Part shown: piece by piece, positions 18,383 to 26,996 of the stretch | Position numbering within the stretch: the first letter of the stretch is position 1 | How the letters are laid out: each line of letters begins with the position of its first letter | NCBI RefSeq assembly: GCF_002278075.1 | Contig: NZ_CP022989.1 | Span: 2,852,001-2,916,000 of the forward strand | Reading direction: 5' to 3' | Source of the DNA: Paraburkholderia aromaticivorans | Lineage (GTDB): Bacteria > Pseudomonadota > Gammaproteobacteria > Burkholderiales > Burkholderiaceae | Length of the DNA: 64,000 bases | Program-made: the position numbers and the translations under genes | Notes under the pieces: generated by a model | Told to the model about the DNA's origin: nothing | The model's input: the letters and a program-made list of their open reading frames with translations, nothing else | Databases searched by the model: none

Positions 18383-18922
18383 ATTTCGACAAGGCGCAGC
18401 GCGTCCTGTCTTTGGTCTGAACCCGCTTGCTAGCACTGCGAAACGCGACTCCATGACGAATAGAGGGGTAGTGGCGCCCGTTATTGAAAATATTGAACTG
18501 GGCTACAGTCTTTCAGGTGGCGGGGTCCTGTCGTTTTTTTGAGGGGCAGGCACAACGACATTCGGATACTCTAAAGGGATGGAAAAAACCACAAATTTTC
18601 AAAATTCGTGGGTCCTGAAATCTCCGAAAGCCTTAGCTGCGTGCATTAGCTGGGCGTGCCTGCATCCCATCATCGTGTGCTCACATTACGCTCGACCGAC
18701 GAGGATCAAGGCCGAGCCCAGCCGCGACAGGCAATAGGCGGCCATGATGCGTCACTCGCCGGAACCGTTGCTCTTACATTCAAACGTCGGCTCCGCCCAG
18801 GAAACCGCCATTCAATTCTCGATGACGCACATCACGTCATCGGCGCTCATACATGACTCATGGTTAAGGCCCCGGGCGATCTTGACGTTATCCCCCAGCG
18901 CAGCGCTGAACAGCTCCGTCGA
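18383..18922. other. Intergenic region downstream of the deaminase gene
   Basis: This 540-bp stretch has no convincing gene. It holds one copy of the roughly 90-bp repeat (18544-18636) also found at 21144-21235, and a GATGACG-N7-CGTCATC inverted repeat near 18820-18841. The short frames in it look non-coding. Confidence 0.4.
18544..18636. repeat. Imperfect ~90-bp direct repeat flanking the deaminase gene, left copy
   Basis: It shares with 21144-21235 the blocks GGGCAGGCA, CCACAAATTTTCAAAA and TCTCCGAAAGCCTTA in the same order and orientation. Its centre (18589-18611) is a near-perfect palindrome, CCAC-A-AATTTT around C and AAAATT-C-GTGG. Confidence 0.75.
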
Positions 18923-20611
18923 TCACGCAGTAACGGCATTCAACTCGTCCTTGTACGGGACTATCGGAGAGTAAAGTTTATGAAAGGCCCGACCAATTGC
19001 CCCCGAAAATAGCAAAAGCTCGGGATTATTCGATCCACCCTTAAGAATATGATCCAATGCGATACCAGGATAAGGATCGATATAGTAAATTCTCTTGACG
19101 CCAAGTTGATACGCCTTTTTCGAACAAAGCTCACATGGGCTGGCGGTGGTAAAAAGCAAACCACCTTCTATTGATGCGAGCCCATACTTCGCAACCTGCA
19201 AGAACGCGTTTTCTTCAGCATGCAACGAACGCGTGTGAACTTGATTTTTATCATTCTTGAAAGCATTATATTCTGCTTTAAAGCAAAAAGCGTTGTTGCG
19301 CCCGGTCGCTGCAACTATATTGAATCGTTCGCTTCGAGCTTTGAAATGACCAAGGTATTTTTCATCATCTTTCTCAAAAGCACTGTAAGCGGGCTTATCG
19401 TTTCCTTGAAGAAGGTCGTCGCGACTTCGAAGATTACAAGGCACATGACCATGAGGTGCATCGTTCCAACCGATGGATCTGACGGAGTAGTTCGCATCTG
19501 TCACTACGGCGCCCACCTGGCGAGAAATACAGCCAGAGTTCAGTTTCGCCGTGTATGCCATCTGCATGCACCGCTCCACTGCAGAGGGTGTGACAATTCC
19601 GGGTCGTCTAATTAATGAGACAAATTTGATAAGTTGATTAGTCAATGTTTGAAATTCGGCAACTCTGCTAGAAACGTTTGGGTTGCTCACGTATAAATCA
19701 GCACGTTGAAGACAAGATTGAATATCTTGCACTGAATAAAAGTCAGGATCGTCTAGGTCATGTGCTGTGTATTCGATCTTGTCGATTGATTCGATGTCAG
19801 AATCCGAGTACTTCAACTCACGGAGACGCATCAGTCGATCATCCTCCGGTGCGGATACGGCTAGCAGGTAGAAGGCGGCATATCTATCTTGAAAGAATAC
19901 TGCCTCGAGAGGGTTTCGAATTGCATCTACGACAATATACGTCCGCTCTCTTTTTTGCTTCCTCTCGTCGTGAATTATTTTTATAACGGCATTGATCCGC
20001 TCCGCCAAAGCAAAGAAGCAACCTTCCTTTAGAGTGCTGGTATAAGGGTCTCCGGACAATCGAATGTTTTTTCCAATAATTTGATATAACTGAACGAAAG
20101 AACTCTCCCCCAAGATTTCCCGGAGAGCTTCACATTTATCAGGAAGTATCCGCGTATAATATTCGATAGGATCAGTAGTTTTTTCGCCGGTTTTAATTGC
20201 TATGTAAGGTGTTCTGAGCTCATCAAGCAGATCTACAAAGGCCGTTCGTTTAGCGTCTGATTCAAAAAGATCTGAAAATTTCTCAGCGGCAAATCTGCCT
20301 CCCTGATCCAAAAGAAAAGTGGTGATTATGGCTCTAACTTGCAGAAGCACGAACGGAGTCCAAGTAACTCCGAAATGCCTCAGTAAAATCCGCTCTTTTC
20401 GTTGTTCATTGGTGCGGGCATCGTTGCCAGAAAAAAGGCTATGGCGAATGTGTTCTTGCTTGGACTGGAGAATTTTCGCAACTGTACTGCAACCACTGCC
20501 GGTCCTGCCGGTCAAGCCGATCACGATAAAATCGTCATCGTCACCATATATTTGAGCTACCGCAGATTTTAGGTAGTTTGTATTTGGTTTAGGTCCCATT
20601 GCCTCGATCAT
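18923..20611 (-). CDS. avcD: P-loop/dCMP-deaminase fusion, anti-phage nucleotide-depleting enzyme (AvcD/DCD family)
   Basis: The protein (562 residues from ATG 20611) has an N-terminal P-loop kinase-like domain with GLTGRTGSGCST (about 32-43) and a C-terminal zinc deaminase with HAEEN (His464, Glu466) and PCELC (Cys493, Cys496). This fusion is the AvcD/DCD design: on phage infection it deaminates deoxycytidine nucleotides and starves phage replication. In known systems a small RNA, AvcI, encoded just upstream holds it inactive. A TTG start at 20668 is also possible. It is AT-rich, lies on the minus strand and is flanked by direct repeats. Confidence 0.85.
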   Translation of the reverse strand: MIEAMGPKPNTNYLKSAVAQIYGDDDDFIVIGLTGRTGSGCSTVAKILQSKQEHIRHSLFSGNDARTNEQRKERILLRHFGVTWTPFVLLQVRAIITTFLLDQGGRFAAEKFSDLFESDAKRTAFVDLLDELRTPYIAIKTGEKTTDPIEYYTRILPDKCEALREILGESSFVQLYQIIGKNIRLSGDPYTSTLKEGCFFALAERINAVIKIIHDERKQKRERTYIVVDAIRNPLEAVFFQDRYAAFYLLAVSAPEDDRLMRLRELKYSDSDIESIDKIEYTAHDLDDPDFYSVQDIQSCLQRADLYVSNPNVSSRVAEFQTLTNQLIKFVSLIRRPGIVTPSAVERCMQMAYTAKLNSGCISRQVGAVVTDANYSVRSIGWNDAPHGHVPCNLRSRDDLLQGNDKPAYSAFEKDDEKYLGHFKARSERFNIVAATGRNNAFCFKAEYNAFKNDKNQVHTRSLHAEENAFLQVAKYGLASIEGGLLFTTASPCELCSKKAYQLGVKRIYYIDPYPGIALDHILKGGSNNPELLLFSGAIGRAFHKLYSPIVPYKDELNAVTA

Positions 20612-20668
20612 GCATGCCCCGTTATTTGATAAATTACATACAATGAATTCAAAGTCGACGACGTTCAA

Positions 20669-20900
20669 TGTCCGTCAAAGCTTTATTTCTTTATCATAAT
20701 ACATATAATGATCCGGGAGGTGCACACAGCACTTGTCTCCCCCTCGCTTCCCATGCGAGTTCCACGGAGAAAAGGGAAGGTCAGACGCACGCTGAATGCT
20801 CTGGGGCGGATCGGCGAGAGAGGCATCGAGAAAAGGGCAACGGCACGTACCAGCGGTTGGAGTGATACTGACCGTCCCTTCAAAAGTTTCGGCCATGCCT
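20669..20900 (-). ncRNA. Structured leader, candidate AvcI-type RNA antitoxin
   Basis: No protein gene is supported in this stretch just upstream of avcD. Read on the minus strand it holds CTCGC-N7-GCGAG and then GGGAG...CTCCC enclosing GTGC-TGTGT-GCAC (20715-20759), which could form two neighbouring hairpins. In characterised AvcID systems the antitoxin RNA is encoded directly upstream of avcD on the same strand. Position and hairpins fit; the ends are arbitrary and no similarity to known AvcI could be tested. Confidence 0.35.
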
Positions 20901-21417
20901 TCCTCGCTGACCGATCAACGGTAGCTTCGCCGATAACTTGCCGACAGCCCCGAATACGCTCCCGGCGGATGTACCTTGGGAGCAGTCGTTGTTTTGTTCA
21001 GAGTCCATCGGCGGCTTCAGGGTGGCGGATTCAACCGGTGGCCAATCCCAAAAAGACTCTACTCAACAGTGGCGACGTCGTCGGGAGTGCTGACGGCTTT
21101 CCATCAATACTGCTAGCGGGATTCAGTTGGCTTGGGGAGGACCGGGCAGGCAACAGCATCAGGACACCGAAACCGAAACGGCAAACCCACAAATTTTCAA
21201 AAATCCGTGGGTTCTTAGATCTCCGAAAGCCTTATCTGGCATGGCATTGCCGGGTTCTGAAATCTCTTATATATAGATACAGACATCCAGCTAGGCAGAC
21301 GGCTTCGCCGACCATGCACGGACAAAGCCGATACGTAGGTCGGGCGGCGCGTCATTGCAACCACAAGGCGGCGTACGTCGCAAGGTGCTCCCAGATTCTC
21401 TATTAGGCGTGGAGTCC
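20901..21417. other. Intergenic region with second copy of the flanking repeat
   Basis: I find no supported gene in these roughly 500 bp. The frames present lack ribosome sites and coding bias. The stretch contains the right copy of the repeat that brackets avcD (21144-21235) and a related TTCTGAAATCTC trace near 21255. Confidence 0.35.
21144..21235. repeat. Imperfect ~90-bp direct repeat flanking the deaminase gene, right copy
   Basis: It is the counterpart of 18544-18636 in the same orientation. The 15-mer TCTCCGAAAGCCTTA is identical in both (21220-21234 and 18621-18635). The central palindrome is one base longer here. Confidence 0.75.
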
Positions 21418-21840
21418 TCACTCCTTCCAGATCTCGCCGTCCATGGCGAACTGCTCTATGACGCCTTCGACGAGCTGGCGCCGGTATGCCGAGAGTTGCC
21501 GCAACCGACGAATAAGCTCCAACTCTTCCGCTGTGGGCCGAATCGCTTCGTCGCTTGGCTTCGCACCTTTCGGCCTGCTGCGCTTCATGTCAGTGACGCC
21601 ATATCGTAACCACTGCTCCGACACGTCGAGCCACTCGGCAAGCGTTTTGATCTTGTCGACCGTGGGTCGAGCGGTACCCGATAGCCATTTCTGGGCTGCT
21701 TGAGGCGTGATTGGCTCGGCTGGGTGCCGCAGATTGAATTGCGTAGCGAGCTGTGACGCAGCTTCGATCTTTTTCGGACTGCGCTTGAGGGCTTGCTTGA
21801 GGCGGGAGGTGAACGCCTGCTTCTCGTCGACGGTTGGCAT
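21418..21840 (-). CDS. XRE-family transcriptional regulator
   Basis: This 140-residue DNA-binding protein has a helix-turn-helix spanning about residues 10-75: FTSRLKQALKRS, then ITPQAAQKWLSGTARPTVDKIKTLAEWLDVSEQWLRYG, the classic pattern of Cro/CI-like regulators in mobile elements. The C-terminal part (ELELIRRLRQLSAYRRQLVEGVI) is probably a dimerisation helix. It is divergent from the 184-residue gene at 21938, and the shared 97-bp promoter has a two-copy operator, so it probably represses itself and that gene. Confidence 0.82.
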   Translation of the reverse strand: MPTVDEKQAFTSRLKQALKRSPKKIEAASQLATQFNLRHPAEPITPQAAQKWLSGTARPTVDKIKTLAEWLDVSEQWLRYGVTDMKRSRPKGAKPSDEAIRPTAEELELIRRLRQLSAYRRQLVEGVIEQFAMDGEIWKE

Positions 21841-21875
21841 CGGCGCAGTGTGAAAGATTCACTGTCGACCGTGAT

Positions 21876-21911
21876 AACCATTTGGTTTATGGAAAATACT
21901 GTATGGTTTAT
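21876..21911. promoter_or_regulatory. Operator repeats in XRE divergent promoter
   Basis: TGGTTTAT occurs at 21883-21890 and 21904-21911, exactly 21 bp apart (two DNA turns). The first overlaps a small dyad, AACCA-TT-TGGTT (21876-21887). The position between the divergent genes suits the XRE regulator. Confidence 0.5.
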
Positions 21912-21937
21912 ATTGTGTCCTTGCGCAAGGAGAACCT

Positions 21938-22492
21938 GTGGACGACAACGACAGCAATGACTCGCTTGGCGCAGCTGGGGCAGCAGCTGCAATCGGATTT
22001 GCCGGGCTGTTGATATATGGCCTTCGCCGGGCGACGAGCATGAACGCGCAGTGTGATGTCTGTCACAAGGGCTTGCGGCCAGTGCTGTTCAACGGCGTGG
22101 CTTGCTCGAAATGCAGTACAAAGCTGTGCCGTGACCACGCCACGCCCAACGTTTTTCGAGACCGTTTGCCAGCAGGTTCGTGGTCGAGGACCGACTGGCT
22201 GTGCTCTGCGTGCGAGTCTGATGCCGTGGGGATCGTGAAGGCTGCTCGCAAGGTAGAGGTGTTTTCGGATCGGTACGCTGGGAGGGTTCGGTACGACGAT
22301 AGCCGTGGCACCGAGCAGCTCACCACTGAATGGACTGAAAGCCGGGACGACGCCGAAACGCATTTGCGGATCTTGGCGGCGATGCGAGGATTTGACGTAG
22401 TCTTCGAGCGGGCATTCGAGGCGGAACAGCGTGAGGACGGGAATTACAAATTCCGGGTCTGGCGTGCGGTCGGCATCGGGGCATGTCTGTAG
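21938..22492 (+). CDS. Zinc-finger membrane-anchored protein of unknown function
   Basis: GTG at 21938 has AAGGAG seven bases upstream. The 184-residue product opens with an acidic stretch and an alanine/glycine-rich hydrophobic segment (about residues 10-28, GAAGAAAAIGFAGLLIYGL), probably a membrane anchor. A treble-clef-like cysteine cluster follows: CDVCHKG, CSKC, LCRDH and WLCSAC (about 39-92). The C-terminal 80 residues are mixed alpha/beta. No family is recognised. It is controlled from the same promoter region as the XRE regulator. Confidence 0.65.
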   Translation: MDDNDSNDSLGAAGAAAAIGFAGLLIYGLRRATSMNAQCDVCHKGLRPVLFNGVACSKCSTKLCRDHATPNVFRDRLPAGSWSRTDWLCSACESDAVGIVKAARKVEVFSDRYAGRVRYDDSRGTEQLTTEWTESRDDAETHLRILAAMRGFDVVFERAFEAEQREDGNYKFRVWRAVGIGACL

Positions 22493-22697
22493 ACCAATCT
22501 CGTGCCACTCTAATTTTCATTTCTCGGCTGCGCATTCATGCTCGGTCAAATGCTCCGATAGAGTGCGCGCCGGGAAATTAGCGCCTCGCTTCCTATAGTT
22601 GGTCTTTACGAAGATGAGGCGAGCTATATTTGGTGTGCGCAATTGGTTGTCGCGGCCGATAAATAATTCAATTCACTTAACGTATGTCGTGGGGCGT

Positions 22698-23798
22698 ATG
22701 CGTAAAGCATTTTACGTATTTTTCGTCATGATTTTTTTGCTCTCAGCTTCCGTTCCGGCGAGCGCAGAAGATAGTGTCGTCGAGAAAATCAGAACTGGAC
22801 AGAGCAGTCTGGACTGGTGGCATGACGGACGACCCTCCGTATCAACCAAACAATTGACCTTGGAATTGCTAAATAAATACGGGCTCGATGGCTACGTGTT
22901 CGATTCTTGCACCAAGGCCTTTTGCATGCTTACGACGTACTCAGATGTTGAGATCGACTGTCAAGTCCATGGACCAGGGCGCCGGGTAATCGTCCGAGTA
23001 CTGGCTCTCGCCAATGAGATGTCACACGGCGAGCCTAGACCGTCCGAGATGTCATACACGCAGCAAGATATGTGGAATCGGTTCAGGAATGAATGTCCTG
23101 GCTATGTCGTGGATCAGCTGGGAAAGTTTTTGGCTGAAGCGAGTCAAGCGTCGATTCAGTTTCATGCCGATCTTGCAAATGCCGCGTCGGTTGCCGCAAA
23201 ACGGGTGGCCGAAGCGAAATTCGATGCTCAGAAAAAGGTAGCCGTTGAGAAGCAGGCAGCGATAGACGCGGAAACGTATCGAGAGGCGCAAGAGCGGAAA
23301 ACAATCAATAGCCGACACGACAGGATTAGCGGTCTGCAGAATTATAAGTTTGGCATGTTCCCCAAGACCGTCGCGCAGATCCAGGGCGCTTGCCAATTAG
23401 TCCGCGTTGAGGGCGACGGGCTCACCTATGCGGCGCAGAGTTGTTATCCATTTCTAGGTGAGGCAAGAACCTTAGGATTCGGTTTTGGGAAGCAAGGCCT
23501 TAACAGGATCGAGATTTTTTTGGAGAACTGCGATGAAGGAGAAATACAAAGGGTGTTCCATTCGCTGGCTCAGAGATTTTCAGTCGACTATCAACCTACC
23601 GAAGCAGTGTTTAGAAAATTCAACGAAGGTGGTTTAGGCGGAATCATGGTTGGAGCGTTTCAGCAGTGGAGTGCCATACTCTTCGTCAAACACGCACGAG
23701 CCGGAACTCTTGCGGCTGAAGTTATTTTCTACGATGATGCGGCTTCCGCGATAATTAAGGAAAGATTTACGGCGCTATATGGATCAATAGGTAATTGA
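22698..23798 (+). CDS. Secreted protein of unknown function with coiled-coil
   Basis: The best start is ATG 22698 (GGGG ribosome site), which yields a clear signal peptide, MRKAFYVFFVMIFLLSASV followed by a PASA cleavage region. The longer TTG-initiated frame from 22599 would bury it. The mature protein of about 340 residues has a conserved-looking globular front with two cysteines in a CTKAFCM motif, an alanine/lysine-rich coiled coil (about residues 155-205) and a C-terminal globular domain. It is probably periplasmic. No family is recognised, and it is AT-richer than the chromosomal half. Confidence 0.6.
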   Translation: MRKAFYVFFVMIFLLSASVPASAEDSVVEKIRTGQSSLDWWHDGRPSVSTKQLTLELLNKYGLDGYVFDSCTKAFCMLTTYSDVEIDCQVHGPGRRVIVRVLALANEMSHGEPRPSEMSYTQQDMWNRFRNECPGYVVDQLGKFLAEASQASIQFHADLANAASVAAKRVAEAKFDAQKKVAVEKQAAIDAETYREAQERKTINSRHDRISGLQNYKFGMFPKTVAQIQGACQLVRVEGDGLTYAAQSCYPFLGEARTLGFGFGKQGLNRIEIFLENCDEGEIQRVFHSLAQRFSVDYQPTEAVFRKFNEGGLGGIMVGAFQQWSAILFVKHARAGTLAAEVIFYDDAASAIIKERFTALYGSIGN

Positions 23799-24039
23799 AT
23801 TGAATGTTTCAGAAGGCATCAATAAATATAATGCAGGTGCATCCAAGATGGCTTGCGTAGATTTGACTTGAGTGATGGAGTTTATTTAAAAAAATCAAAA
23901 TATTTGACCGGGATTCGCATTTATACATTGGTAATTTAGCGTTTTTATGATATTTGCTATGGGGTGCTGTCGTGAATTAAAATAAAAATATGCAAGTAAT
24001 TGTTTATTAATTGGCTTGCTCATGACAGGAATTTAACTA

Positions 24040-24237
24040 ATGTTCTCTTTTCAAAATAATGTAAAAATCGCCGTTCAGCGTGTAGGCGGTCCCACAAAAG
24101 CTGCCAACGCCGTAGGCGTGTCAAATGCTACGATTCACAGCTGGATCAAGCGAGCAAAAATCGTCAATATCGAGAAGGCAAAAATTCTCGCAAAACTTGC
24201 CGGGATGGACGTTCAGGACCTCAGGCCGACGCGATGA
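24040..24237 (+). CDS. Small Cro/YdaS-like helix-turn-helix protein
   Basis: This 65-residue protein is almost entirely a DNA-binding domain: VGGPTKAANAVGVSNATIHSW forms the helix-turn-helix, followed by a stabilising helix (IEKAKILAKLAGM). Such Cro-like proteins regulate phage and island genes. Its stop overlaps the start of the next gene by 4 bp, and a 240-bp AT-rich promoter region precedes it. Confidence 0.7.
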   Translation: MFSFQNNVKIAVQRVGGPTKAANAVGVSNATIHSWIKRAKIVNIEKAKILAKLAGMDVQDLRPTR

Positions 24238-24551
24238 CTAGCCCAGTTCTGCTCTACCATATCAAAGCGAAGGCGAATTATGCGTACGCTCAGGAAAAAC
24301 TCTGGAAAGCTGTCGAGCAGGCTTATCCGATTTTCGCTGTCACGCCGCCGAAAAAGGAGGTCATGTTTGACGAGTGCCACAAGCTCTCCCGTGTGCAGAT
24401 CGACACGGGCGTCAGAGCGTTTGCCATGGCCTGCAATCTGTATGGCGGTTCCATGGGGGAGGTACAACTGTATCGACTGCTGCAGATATACCTTAAAGAT
24501 CCTGCGGCGAGAGCCCGCATCAACGAGGTCATTGACGAGAGCGGTGCGTAG
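24234..24551 (+). CDS. Unknown 105-residue protein coupled to a Cro-like regulator
   Basis: ATG 24234 overlaps the TGA of the Cro-like gene (ATGA), so the two form an operon. The protein is soluble and helical, with an AYAQEKLWKAVEQAYP helix, a PPKKEVMFDECHKLSRVQIDTGVRAF stretch and a C-terminal VQLYRLLQIYLKDP helix. No family is recognised. Codon use is GC-rich and regular, supporting a real gene. Confidence 0.6.
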   Translation: MTSPVLLYHIKAKANYAYAQEKLWKAVEQAYPIFAVTPPKKEVMFDECHKLSRVQIDTGVRAFAMACNLYGGSMGEVQLYRLLQIYLKDPAARARINEVIDESGA

Positions 24552-24590
24552 ACCAAATCAGTACTGATGCTGGGCGGCGGGATATGACGG

Positions 24591-24840
24591 TTGTGACGAC
24601 GCCATATTCACAGCGGGACGACCGACACGCTCGGAGCACAATGGAAGTGACAATGTGACAGTTGTGACGTTGTCCGAGAAGGAACCGAGGGGACGGAGCC
24701 GGATAGTCCGTAATCCCGGCAATGAAGAGTCCTTTCAACGGCTTATGTTTTTGTCTGTCACAAACGTCACAATGTCACAACCCAGTATCCATGCGAGATT
24801 TCGAAGGCCGCTGGACGTCACATGTCTGTCACGGCGTCAC
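24591..24840. repeat. Cluster of GTGAC/GTCAC repeats beside the integrase
   Basis: About ten copies of a short word occur between the 105-residue gene and the integrase 3' end. Copies read TTGTGAC or a close variant at 24591, 24645, 24653 and 24661 on the left, and as the complement GTCACAA or a variant near 24757, 24766, 24774, 24817, 24828 and 24836 on the right. The opposed blocks give the region overall dyad symmetry. It could be an iteron-type origin, an excisionase array or an operator; no gene is supported here. Confidence 0.5.
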
Positions 24841-24886
24841 AAGCCAGGCCAGCTCACATCCTGGGTACGAAAGGCGCTTCACGGTT

Positions 24887-26068
24887 TCAAGCATCGTCGG
24901 AAGTGTTGCTGCTGCCGTATGCATCCACCGACCGATTGAGCCCGGTGCCGGTAATGGCCGATGTAGCCTGCTCACTGAAGTGCCGGCCCGCCGGGAGTGA
25001 CATTGCCGCCGATGACAGAGCAATCCGGTCGAGCTTGTCTATCAGGATTCGTGTTTGCAGGTGGCTATACCGTTTCAGGCATTGCATTGTCCGATGGCCC
25101 GAAATTGCCGCGACTTCAATCAGGTTGAGCCCGCCCTCGACGAGGGAACTGATCCGTTCGTGACGGAGATCGTGGAAGCGGAGGTCTCGCAGGAAAGGAT
25201 CACGCACAAGCTCGTCTGCGGGCGTACCTCGTGCCCCGGCCTCAAGTTCGTATGTTTGCCGGGCACGCCATACCGCCCGCTGGAATGCTCCTGAGAGACT
25301 CGTCCCATTTTTCGAGAAAAGCTTGCCGTCCGCTCGACGGGGGAGGGCTTCAAGGATTCTGGTGGCCTCCAGTGACAACGGAACGGTGCGGGTATCACCA
25401 TTCTTGGTCAACGGGAGCCAGACTACGCGTTTTTCGAGATCGACGTATCGCCATTCCATGCCGAGGATTTCAGAGCGACGCATGCCTGTTTCCAGCGCAA
25501 TGCGGATGATTGCCTGGAGGTCGGGAGCGAAGCGGGCTGCATGAAGAATTTGACTGACTTCCTGCCGGCTGATTCGACGCTCCCTTGGTTTCCCATTCGG
25601 TGGCTTGCGGATTTCGCTCATCGGGTTCGCGTCGAGCAGTAGCCAGTCCTTGGAGCAGGTCGTTAGCACAGCCGAGAGGCAGTCGAGATACCGTCGGGCG
25701 CTGGCCGGTGCAAGGGACGTCCGAAGGAGTTTGTCCCGTTCGGCGACAAGGTCCTGCCGGGTGATTGCATTTACCTGGCGCTTGGCTAAGGAAGAGCTTT
25801 GCCAGTATCTCAGGAGGTACTGCTCTGACTGCTGTCCTCGTTTCCCGGGGAGAAGTTCTGCGCTATACCGGGTGATGGCATCGGTTAGCGTGAACGTCGA
25901 TGATGCCTGGGCTGGTTTGTTTTGCTCGGCAACGCCATGCTCCAGCAGGATTTTCTGCTGCGTTTCCCAGCGCTTGGCCTCGATTCGGTTGCCGAAACTT
26001 TGGGTGACCGTCTGGCCATTGACTGTAACTCGTACTTGGAACTTGCTGCCGCGTAAACGGATACTCAT
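24887..26068 (-). CDS. int: Tyrosine-type site-specific integrase of a guaA-targeting island
   Basis: This 393-residue tyrosine recombinase has an N-terminal arm-binding region (about 1-55), a SAM-like core-binding domain (about 60-150) and a catalytic domain with the conserved residues in place: Arg197 in ETGMRRSE, His299 and Arg302 in FHDLRH, His325 in SGHR, and nucleophile Tyr334 in KRYSHL. It integrates and excises the element. Its start codon is about 80 bp from a duplicate of the guaA 3' end, so that sequence is the attachment site. The integrase is intact, so the island may still be mobile if the distant end is present. Confidence 0.93.
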   Translation of the reverse strand: MSIRLRGSKFQVRVTVNGQTVTQSFGNRIEAKRWETQQKILLEHGVAEQNKPAQASSTFTLTDAITRYSAELLPGKRGQQSEQYLLRYWQSSSLAKRQVNAITRQDLVAERDKLLRTSLAPASARRYLDCLSAVLTTCSKDWLLLDANPMSEIRKPPNGKPRERRISRQEVSQILHAARFAPDLQAIIRIALETGMRRSEILGMEWRYVDLEKRVVWLPLTKNGDTRTVPLSLEATRILEALPRRADGKLFSKNGTSLSGAFQRAVWRARQTYELEAGARGTPADELVRDPFLRDLRFHDLRHERISSLVEGGLNLIEVAAISGHRTMQCLKRYSHLQTRILIDKLDRIALSSAAMSLPAGRHFSEQATSAITGTGLNRSVDAYGSSNTSDDA

Positions 26069-26148
26069 TGCTCTGACCCCTTGGACAGAGCCTGGACAGG
26101 GACAAACTGAAACGGCGAAAACCTACGCTAGGCAAGGCTTCTGGCCAT

Positions 26149-26241
26149 GTGTCGAACCGGATCATCAACGAAGTGCGCGGGATTAACCGGGTGGTGTATG
26201 ACATCTCGGGTAAGCCGCCGGCGACCATCGAGTGGGAGTGA
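26149..26241 (+). pseudogene. guaA: Duplicated 3' end of guaA: island attachment site (attR)
   Basis: These 93 bases encode the last 30 residues of GMP synthase, from [18 protein letters not shown] to the KPPATIEWE terminus and its stop codon. The reading frame upstream loses guaA similarity abruptly. Short guaA 3' copies of this kind arise when an element integrates into guaA and restores the gene at the other boundary. It marks the right end of the island; sequence from about 26,242 onward is the chromosome that originally followed guaA. Confidence 0.85.
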
Positions 26242-26996
26242 GGGTCTCCGGTCTAACTGATAGTTGAGAAGGGCGGCAAATCAAGCCTGCCCAAATGGTA
26301 TTTCTGACGGTATGCGCGGGCAGCGCGCTGAGAGGCTCGCTCAATACCGTCAGCGGTGCCGGCGGTGTCTCTGCCGGTAGTCGCTTCCGCCATCCATGGC
26401 GGTTCGCCCATCCCTCTGCTCGGACGCCGTCTAGGCGTCTTCCCCAATCCGGTTGTCGGTGAGTACGCGGCTCATTTGCTGTCGGCGCGCTTTCCGAGGT
26501 CCCGGAGCGTCGGGCCCACACACTATCTACATAGTCTCTCGCGACCCGCGCCGGCTCGGAAAAATCCCGCGCGGGGCTCAATCTCGGCGATGTTCCGCTT
26601 TCAGAGACCGGCTCGACTCCGGCACGCGTGTCGCCACGGCGCGCCGGCACGCTACACCCAGGCCTAGCCGACGCCCGTTCCGGCCGATCCACCGTAGAAC
26701 GATATCCACGGACGAGTGCACAGTATCCCGCTCAACATGCCCTGAGCGAATTTAACGCCGCCGCCGCCGACTAAGCGAACGCTTTCCTGCGGTAGCATCA
26801 CCGGTGCTTGTTGTTCATGCCTCGCCAATCTTGTGCTTGTGTCGTCCCTTCCACGCTTGATTGAATACCCGCAATTTCCGTGAGCGAAACATGTTCGATA
26901 ATTTCGAACGATTGCATCGCTCAGGTCGTACGGCATTTGAATTGAGGTGGCGCACCATTGAATCACGGTCACTCACCGAACTCATTGGAGAAGAAC
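26242..26996. other. Gene-free chromosomal stretch downstream of the attachment site
   Basis: I see no supported gene in these 755 bp. The open frames are GC-driven and lack starts. The only structured element is the dyad GTTCGA-N5-TCGAAC (26893-26909) upstream of the SDR gene. The region may hold decayed coding sequence. Confidence 0.4.
26893..26909. promoter_or_regulatory. Palindromic operator upstream of the SDR gene
   Basis: GTTCGA-TAATT-TCGAAC is a perfect 6-bp dyad with a 5-bp centre, 88 bp before the ATG at 26997. It resembles a LysR- or TetR-type operator. No regulator gene is adjacent on the usual divergent side. Confidence 0.4.

Noticed and set aside
24591..24840. CRISPR array
   Set aside because: The repeats are only 7-8 bases, unevenly spaced and in both orientations; no cas genes are present.
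26664..26972. 102-codon minus-strand frame upstream of the SDR gene, considered as a lost LysR gene
   Set aside because: No helix-turn-helix or other domain and poor composition; it overlaps the palindromic operator.
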